Positions 58,486 through 64,000 of a stretch of 64,000 bases of DNA are shown here, in pieces. The notes below the pieces were generated by a model that saw only the letters and a program-made list of their open reading frames with translations, made no database searches and was not told where the DNA came from. The stretch is taken from assembly GCF_003852315.1 (NCBI RefSeq), contig NZ_CP027762.1, forward strand, positions 4,755,501 to 4,819,500, read 5' to 3'. Both the position numbers and the translations under genes were made by a program. The first letter of the stretch is position 1; each line of letters opens with the position of its first letter. This DNA is from Pseudomonas sp. LBUM920 (GTDB lineage: Bacteria; Pseudomonadota; Gammaproteobacteria; Pseudomonadales; Pseudomonadaceae).

Positions 58486-61400
58486 TTATAACTTAACTCT
58501 AGGTGGCCAGGCCAAACCGAAATCTTCATGCTCTAAAGTTAGGTTCGGATTATAGGTATAGTCTTCTTCAATGTTTGGCCAGCGCGACTGCACATAAAGC
58601 ACTTCGTTGGAAAAACGTTCTTTTTTCTCAGGCGTATCTTCCAATCCACGAGTTGCCGACTCGTGGTGATACAGTTCGGCAAAAGGTGTCCACACGTTGA
58701 TGTAACCTGCCTCCTGTACTCTCATGCAGAAGTCGACATCGTTGAAGGCAATTTTAAGGTTCTCTTCATCCAAACCACCGACCTGCTCGAACGTTGACTT
58801 TTTGATGATCAAGCAAGCAGCTGTAACCGCTGAGAACTCTTGAATCAACGCTGCTCTGCCGAAGTAGCCATAGTCACCTTTTGGCAGATACTTGTGCGAA
58901 TGGCCTGCTACTCCGCCTACTCCGAGCACCACACCACCGTGTTGCAAGCGGTCATCCGGATACCAAAGGCGCGCACCCACAGCACCTACATTTGGTTGCA
59001 GCGCAATAGACACCATCTCACTCAGCCATTCTGGTGTAATGACTTCGATGTCGTTGTTAATCAACCCGATCAGATCACCGCGAGCAATTCCAACAGCACC
59101 ATTATTCAGCGCGGAGTAATTGAACGGCCCGTCGTCGCGCATCACTCGGATATTGTGTTGTTGATCAAGCCGCGCGAAATACTCAAGTGATTCGGGATCG
59201 TCCGACCCATTATCAATCAAAATAATTTCGTAATGCTTGTACGTGGTCAGTCGTTGAATGCTCTCGATGCATTGTTTCACCAAAGCGTAAGCGTTACGCG
59301 TAGGGATAATCAACGTGACCAACGGAGCTTTAGCTGGGAGCGTGTAGTGGACTCGGTACAAGCCCATAGGCAGCAGCTCTGTACGGCCTATGTCACCTTT
59401 GCGTAGCAAATGCTCGTCCAGCGCCTTAACACCAGCGAGAGCGGCATAGGGCTTTTCATCCCCTGCCATGGCTGTGCTGCCAGCGTGCATGCGCCAGTGG
59501 TAGAGAACCCGAGGAATGTGCACGATTTGTGCGCGCTCAAGTTTTTCGGCGCAGCGCAGTGCGAGATCGTAATCTTGCGAGCCTTCAAAGCCTACGCGGA
59601 AACCGCCGACTTCCTTGACCAGGTCGGAGCGATACACACCCAGGTGACAAACCATATTCTGCGAACGGAACAGAAACTCGTTCCAGTCCGATTTGAAATA
59701 AGGCGAGCTACGTTTCCCCGAGGAATCAATCTTGTCCTCGTCGGAATAGATCATACCGACGTCCGGGTTGTCATGGATTGCGCGAGCAACCCAATACAGT
59801 GCGTGTTCCGGAATGAGGTCGTCATTATCCATCAGCGCAATGTACTGACCCGAAGCCAGTTCCAACGCCGAATTACTGGCCTTGGAAATATGACCGTTTT
59901 CTTTGCGGAACATGACTTTGAAGCGCTTGTCCTGACTCGACAGCGTCTTGAGATACGCGATGACTTCTTTATCCGTGGAAGCATCGTCAGCGATGCACAA
60001 CTCCCAATTCTTGTAGAGTTGGGATTTAACACTGTCAATGGCTTCACGCAGCAAATCGAGCGGTGGATTGTAGACAGGCATGATGATCGAAATCAGCGGC
60101 TTGGTTTTCCACGTGCGAATTTCTTCGCTCAGCTTCCAACGGCCGTTGTCATCCAAGGTGTCGTAATACTCGACCCACTTGGAATAATCAAAGCGATCAG
60201 ATACTTCTCGAGCTTCCTGACCGATGGCGGAAAGACTGCTCGAGGTGGCCACGTACACAACGCGTGCTCTTAAACCGGCCAATCCTTGCTGCCGAGCAAC
60301 CGTAATGGCTTTGCCCACGGTGCTGCTCAGGCCGCCGCCACGACGAATCACCGCCGGCAACAGACGCACACCCTTTTTTACTTGCCCGACACGTTTCACA
60401 AGCTTGCGAAATGGCGCAGTCACCTTCCAGCTGGAAGTGGATTGCATGGCAATTATGTGCAGGTTCAAATTGTGGATATGAGTGTCTTTTTGAACTTGCT
60501 GAACACGCATTTGCTCTTCGAGGTTGGCGATGTGAACATCTTTATCCCTCAACGACTCCTGCCAAGTGGCCAGCGTGTTGTGCAACGCTTCGTCTTTAAG
60601 CGTGATCTGCTGATTCAGTGTTTCAATTATCTTGAGACGCTCGGCTTCGGAATGTGCGTTTTCCAGTGCCACCGCGGCGATAAACTCACTGATCTGAATA
60701 TCCTTTTCATCCAACTCGAGATTTTTCTGTTCGGTCAGAAGCTGAAGGGCAGACTGATGCTCTTCGGTCGCCAACTGCAACTGCTCAACCACCGCCTGAA
60801 CTTCTTTATCTTTCTCGCGAACAGCTTGCGCGATCATCTCAGCATGCGTGGAGGTGATCGAGGCCTTCAACAGTTCCAGCACATCGCTGATTTCTCTGTT
60901 CGAATCAACGAGCTGCTCAAGCTTGACGCTCGAATCAAGTATCTGATCAAGTTTGCTGTTCGAATCGAGAATCTGATCCAGTTTGCTGTTCGAATCGAGG
61001 ATCTGATCCAGCTTGCTGTTTGAATCAAGAATCTGGTCCAGCTTGCTGTTCGCGTCAAGAATCTGATCCAATTTAGCATTCGAATCGAGAAGTTGATCCA
61101 GCTTGCTATTTGAATCGAGAATCTGGTCCAGCTTGCTGTTTGAATCGAGAATCTGATCCAGCTTGTCTTGCAATTCGGAGTTGGGGCGTGTCAGCCCGGA
61201 TTGATTCAGCACATTAATCTCTTGAGCGAGTTGCTCTTCCGTGAATAAAGTAAGGCTTACTTCCAGCTCAAGCAGGTCGGCGCCACTAAGCATGTCGTCT
61301 TTTATAGGAATCGTTACGCTTGGGTCGTCACTCAGCGCTAGATAAAGCGTGTTGCGACCGATCTGGGAAATCCGCATGGCGGAGGCGATGACCAGCGGGT

Positions 61401-63333
61401 CACTGATGTCATCCTGCCACTCCCAAATCGTTTCGGCGCTAGAGTACACCTTGATAGTGTCAATCGAGAAGCTCTGACGACGATTGATGGGGTCGAAACG
61501 CAACACCACACCCTCGGGCAGTCCATCGGGCAGGCGAAACTTGATGACTTGGTGCCCGTCATTGACCACCTGGAGCAACGTTGATTCTTCGGAAAAATTT
61601 CCCGCCGCATCACTCATATAGAGTTTGGCGTGCGTGGAAGGCAGGTGCACCGCGCCTATCTTGTGAATCATGGCTTCAGGAGACCAGTTGAGAAACTGGT
61701 CTGCATCGGCACCGGTTACCCGTTCTTGAAAGGCTGCTTCAGTCGCAATGTAGCGCGTCAGGTCATCTGCGCTGATATCCATGCCTGCGCTAGCCAACAG
61801 CTGAGTCACGAACTCTTGGCGGCTCACCGACGAGCTGCTTGGATAGAAGGGGTTCGCAGCCGCCATAAGCAGCAGCAGGGCTCGCATCATCAGATAACCG
61901 AGCTCCACACCCTCATTCATCTCCCACTCGACATCGATAAACTTGGGGATGTTGCTGGCGTCGACGACGATATTTTGCGGAACGGCGTCAATGTAACGAC
62001 CGGGGAGCAGTGTTTTGGCTGAAAGAAGCTTGGTGCCAGCGCCCTCCCCGTCCAACAGGCTCTGCAAACACGCCAGGTATTTCTGCAAAAACGGGGTAAA
62101 GCCCTCAATACTCCAATCGCGGCGGGCCGCAACATCGAGGAACTCAAGGCTCAGTACGCTACCTTTCGCGTAGGCATCCACACGCGGAAGCACGTATTTG
62201 AAACCGTCGTCAGCAATGGCACTCGACTCATCGACAGCCACATTGCCCAGCTTTCTATACTGAACCTGAATCCCTTCCTCGGTGTTGACGAACAACGATT
62301 CCTTGCAGTACCGAGTCTTTCTGCCTGTGCTGTAGTGGTACGCCAGAACGTCACCGTCCAGCGGTTGATCATCGGCACAAGAAGCCACGATCAAAAACGA
62401 GTTGGCCAGCTCCATACCCAGGCGGTTGTTGATAACCACCGACCAGGCCTTCTCCAGATTGAAGGTTGTCTGCTCAGGAAGTTGCGGGTCTTTCTTGACG
62501 TTCTGCCACGCCAGCGCGGCGGCGTCGAAACCGTCGCACGCAAAACCGCTCTCGGTAATGATTGAATTGGGAAGCTTGTAATCCGGGCTCGGCGCCAGAA
62601 AGCTGGACGAGGTGAAACCTGCGCGCGCTATGAGGTCTTCGAGCTCTTTCTTACCGTAGGTCTTGGGCTGTCCATGCTCGTACCGACCTTCGATACCGTA
62701 CATGGTGATGCCAACGTGATCTTCCGGCGCGCCGGCGAAGTACTTCAGACCCAGCTGGTTTTCGATGGCGATAAAAAGATGGCCATCGGGCTTCAACAAT
62801 TGGCGAACGCGCATGAGCATCGCTAAGGCGGGGTCTGCTGCGTTACTGAACATACTGGCGTACTCCAGCACACCAATAAGCGTGACCACGTCGAACTGCT
62901 CTTCGATTTTGAAGTCGTCGAAGCGCTCGGCCAACACCGTCACGTTATCCAGGTCCCGTGTACGGCTCGCAGCCATGGCTGCTCGGCGAGGACTTCCTTC
63001 CAGACACAATAGATCGGCGCCACATTCGCCGAGGTAGCGGCTGATAGCGCCACAGCCGGCACCAATTTCCAGCACTCGGGATTTGAACAGATGCTCAAAG
63101 GGACGCAGGATGTTCGCGCGCGTCGCGCTCAAGTGGTAGAGCTTGGCCCAGTCGGTGCAGTATTGCGGCAGCTCGTCTGATAACACAGAAACGTCGCTGG
63201 CATTACTGATGATCCGGGCGAGTTCGTTTTCTGCATTATCTCCGTCGCTGTACGCGATGCCTTGGAAGTCGGCGCGCACCCAAACACCCGTATCGCTATC
63301 CTTGGAATAACCATATTGATCAAGTTTAAACAT
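58486..63333 (-). CDS. 1615-residue methyltransferase / kinase-like / coiled-coil repeat / double GT2 protein
   Basis: Domains in order. A class I SAM methyltransferase at about 60-230 (motif I VLEIGAGCGAISRY, 87-100). A kinase-like segment at about 290-520, with D449-AVPQ-N454 (as in DxxPxN catalytic loops) and FIDVEW (D467, a DFE-like metal site). A beta-rich part at about 560-710, with VLRFDPINRRQSFSIDTIKV. Nine 10-residue repeats, mostly KLDQILDSNS, at about 721-810, then further coiled coil to about 980 and SSWKVTAPFRK. GT2 domain 1 from about 1079 (ISIIMPVYNP, DNDD near 1168) and GT2 domain 2 from about 1336 (LIIPTRN, NNDIEV near 1424, FNDVDFCMR). The layout resembles WbdD (kinase-methyltransferase terminator plus ruler) fused to an O-antigen polymerase. 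It overlaps wzt by eight bases. Confidence 0.85.
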   Translation of the reverse strand: MFKLDQYGYSKDSDTGVWVRADFQGIAYSDGDNAENELARIISNASDVSVLSDELPQYCTDWAKLYHLSATRANILRPFEHLFKSRVLEIGAGCGAISRYLGECGADLLCLEGSPRRAAMAASRTRDLDNVTVLAERFDDFKIEEQFDVVTLIGVLEYASMFSNAADPALAMLMRVRQLLKPDGHLFIAIENQLGLKYFAGAPEDHVGITMYGIEGRYEHGQPKTYGKKELEDLIARAGFTSSSFLAPSPDYKLPNSIITESGFACDGFDAAALAWQNVKKDPQLPEQTTFNLEKAWSVVINNRLGMELANSFLIVASCADDQPLDGDVLAYHYSTGRKTRYCKESLFVNTEEGIQVQYRKLGNVAVDESSAIADDGFKYVLPRVDAYAKGSVLSLEFLDVAARRDWSIEGFTPFLQKYLACLQSLLDGEGAGTKLLSAKTLLPGRYIDAVPQNIVVDASNIPKFIDVEWEMNEGVELGYLMMRALLLLMAAANPFYPSSSSVSRQEFVTQLLASAGMDISADDLTRYIATEAAFQERVTGADADQFLNWSPEAMIHKIGAVHLPSTHAKLYMSDAAGNFSEESTLLQVVNDGHQVIKFRLPDGLPEGVVLRFDPINRRQSFSIDTIKVYSSAETIWEWQDDISDPLVIASAMRISQIGRNTLYLALSDDPSVTIPIKDDMLSGADLLELEVSLTLFTEEQLAQEINVLNQSGLTRPNSELQDKLDQILDSNSKLDQILDSNSKLDQLLDSNAKLDQILDANSKLDQILDSNSKLDQILDSNSKLDQILDSNSKLDQILDSSVKLEQLVDSNREISDVLELLKASITSTHAEMIAQAVREKDKEVQAVVEQLQLATEEHQSALQLLTEQKNLELDEKDIQISEFIAAVALENAHSEAERLKIIETLNQQITLKDEALHNTLATWQESLRDKDVHIANLEEQMRVQQVQKDTHIHNLNLHIIAMQSTSSWKVTAPFRKLVKRVGQVKKGVRLLPAVIRRGGGLSSTVGKAITVARQQGLAGLRARVVYVATSSSLSAIGQEAREVSDRFDYSKWVEYYDTLDDNGRWKLSEEIRTWKTKPLISIIMPVYNPPLDLLREAIDSVKSQLYKNWELCIADDASTDKEVIAYLKTLSSQDKRFKVMFRKENGHISKASNSALELASGQYIALMDNDDLIPEHALYWVARAIHDNPDVGMIYSDEDKIDSSGKRSSPYFKSDWNEFLFRSQNMVCHLGVYRSDLVKEVGGFRVGFEGSQDYDLALRCAEKLERAQIVHIPRVLYHWRMHAGSTAMAGDEKPYAALAGVKALDEHLLRKGDIGRTELLPMGLYRVHYTLPAKAPLVTLIIPTRNAYALVKQCIESIQRLTTYKHYEIILIDNGSDDPESLEYFARLDQQHNIRVMRDDGPFNYSALNNGAVGIARGDLIGLINNDIEVITPEWLSEMVSIALQPNVGAVGARLWYPDDRLQHGGVVLGVGGVAGHSHKYLPKGDYGYFGRAALIQEFSAVTAACLIIKKSTFEQVGGLDEENLKIAFNDVDFCMRVQEAGYINVWTPFAELYHHESATRGLEDTPEKKERFSNEVLYVQSRWPNIEEDYTYNPNLTLEHEDFGLAWPPRVKL
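60901..61170 (-). repeat. 30-bp tandem repeat inside the 1615-residue protein gene (nine units)
   Basis: Nine 30-base units run head to tail in frame, each coding for one decapeptide close to KLDQILDSNS. Seven or eight are near-identical; the last in the protein (60901-60930 side) is KLEQLVDSNR. Base changes between units are mostly silent or conservative. There are no spacers, so this is a minisatellite, not a CRISPR array. Copy-number change would lengthen or shorten the coiled coil without breaking the frame. Confidence 0.95.
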
Positions 63334-64000
63334 TAAGGTCTACCGGATCGATGCTCATAGTCGCGGCGAGGTCAATCAACCCCAATAGCTTGGGCGTGGG
63401 TTCGACAACAAAGTGAATGGAGTCATAACGCCTGTCATGGGGAATGATGTGCTCGCCCTCTCTGGACGCGATCCCTAGGGATATAAAATAATCGCCAGTG
63501 GCCAACTTGTTAGTGAATTTCACACTGGCAGTGGCAACAGTCCCGGATTCGCCCATCGAACGGGTCTCAACACAATCGAGCAAATAAGAATTTGTGCCGT
63601 ATACCGTGACACCTTCCTTGGTTTTGATAGTGAACCCAAGAATGGGGTTTATGACCGAACGGTTAAATTTAAGCGACAAACCCAGTACGATTTCCTCACC
63701 TGGTTCCAGGCTGGTTGGGTACTCTCGACCGCTTGCGCTCAGATGAAAATCCATCAACGTTGCAGCACCGTCACCCCATCGATACTCGTGCGGGTTATAG
63801 CCCACGCGCGACGCGTAAACATCGCTTTCCAGCGACAGTTGCACGGTTTGTACGAGGGGCTCGGCCGCTTTATCCGCCTGCACCGGAATGTCTTGCGCTT
63901 CGGTGCTTGCGTCGGAATTGCGGCCAAACAGGATGTCGGTGTAACGATTTATAACCGGACGTGACTCTCCGATCATTTCTATTCGACTTTGTTCCAACAG
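63326..64000 (-). CDS. wzt: O-antigen ABC exporter ATPase Wzt, C-terminal part (cut by window edge)
   Basis: About 224 residues of the C-terminal half are visible; the ATPase domain lies beyond the right edge. The part begins with the end of the ATPase (RIEMIGESRPVINRYTDILFG) and then a linker. It continues into the Wzt-C jelly-roll domain (about 60-215 of the visible part): DVYASRVGYNPHEYRWGDGAA, PGEEIVLGLSLKFNRSV, GFTIKTKEGVTVYGTNS and NKLATGDYFISLGIAS. In E. coli O9a this domain binds the phosphate/methyl-capped end of the O-polysaccharide. It is followed directly by the 1615-residue protein gene. Confidence 0.9.
   Translation of the reverse strand: MLEQSRIEMIGESRPVINRYTDILFGRNSDASTEAQDIPVQADKAAEPLVQTVQLSLESDVYASRVGYNPHEYRWGDGAATLMDFHLSASGREYPTSLEPGEEIVLGLSLKFNRSVINPILGFTIKTKEGVTVYGTNSYLLDCVETRSMGESGTVATASVKFTNKLATGDYFISLGIASREGEHIIPHDRRYDSIHFVVEPTPKLLGLIDLAATMSIDPVDLNV

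Noticed and set aside
60901..61170. CRISPR-like array
   Set aside because: The 30-bp units are contiguous, without spacers, in frame with a protein, and no cas gene is near.
1..64000. tRNA, rRNA, riboswitch and insertion sequence genes
   Set aside because: None was recognised on either strand; short structured RNAs without strong hallmarks could still be missed by eye.

Overview
The window is a high-GC gammaproteobacterial chromosome segment. It almost certainly comes from the Pseudomonas fluorescens group: RelA, RlmD, CysM, AceK, HrpA and the gbu cluster all look pseudomonad, and intergenic spaces carry REP pairs of the GTGGGAGC(T/G)GGCTTGC type typical of that group. I saw no rRNA or tRNA gene, CRISPR array, transposase or integrase. 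All assignments come from reading the sequence and translations without database searches.

Layout. 1-5.6 kb: the start of hda (cut by the left edge), an AI-2E-type exporter and a DUF2066 protein on minus, then purM-purN-DUF3108 on plus. 5.9-12.5 kb: a small 62-residue gene, then a minus-strand housekeeping block cysM-rlmD-relA-mazG-DUF2058. 12.7-18.8 kb: tapT and a guanidino-compound cluster (LysR gbuR, divergent gbuA, an NTF2-like protein and two transporters). 18.9-24.3 kb: a 40-residue PA1414-type gene (the sicX locus of P. aeruginosa), a LysR/MFS pair, an NCS1 transporter, DUF2177 and CvfB. 24.6-40.8 kb: small envelope proteins, a SrmB-like helicase, a YbdG-like channel, transporters, azoR, a frameshifted alpha/beta hydrolase, a periplasmic cyclophilin, an ABC exporter, aqpZ and a porin. 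40.9-52 kb: an ECF sigma/anti-sigma pair, a FabH-like enzyme with a dyad operator candidate, hrpA, aceK, a chemoreceptor and a DMT transporter.

52-53.1 kb is gene-poor and AT-richer. From 53.1 kb to the right edge lies a minus-strand O-antigen-type locus with overlapping genes: wzt (3' part), a 1615-residue protein, a large membrane protein, a DegT aminotransferase, a GtrB-like transferase, a fused acetyltransferase/ketoisomerase, and gtrA.

This locus is the most unusual part. The 1615-residue protein joins an N-terminal methyltransferase, a kinase-like segment, a coiled coil with nine 10-residue tandem repeats, and two GT2 domains. This resembles the WbdD terminator/ruler fused to a WbdA-type polymerase, next to a Wzt with a carbohydrate-binding C-terminus. 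The downstream genes look like a dTDP-3-amino-3,6-dideoxyhexose pathway combined with a Gtr-type periplasmic side-chain transfer system.
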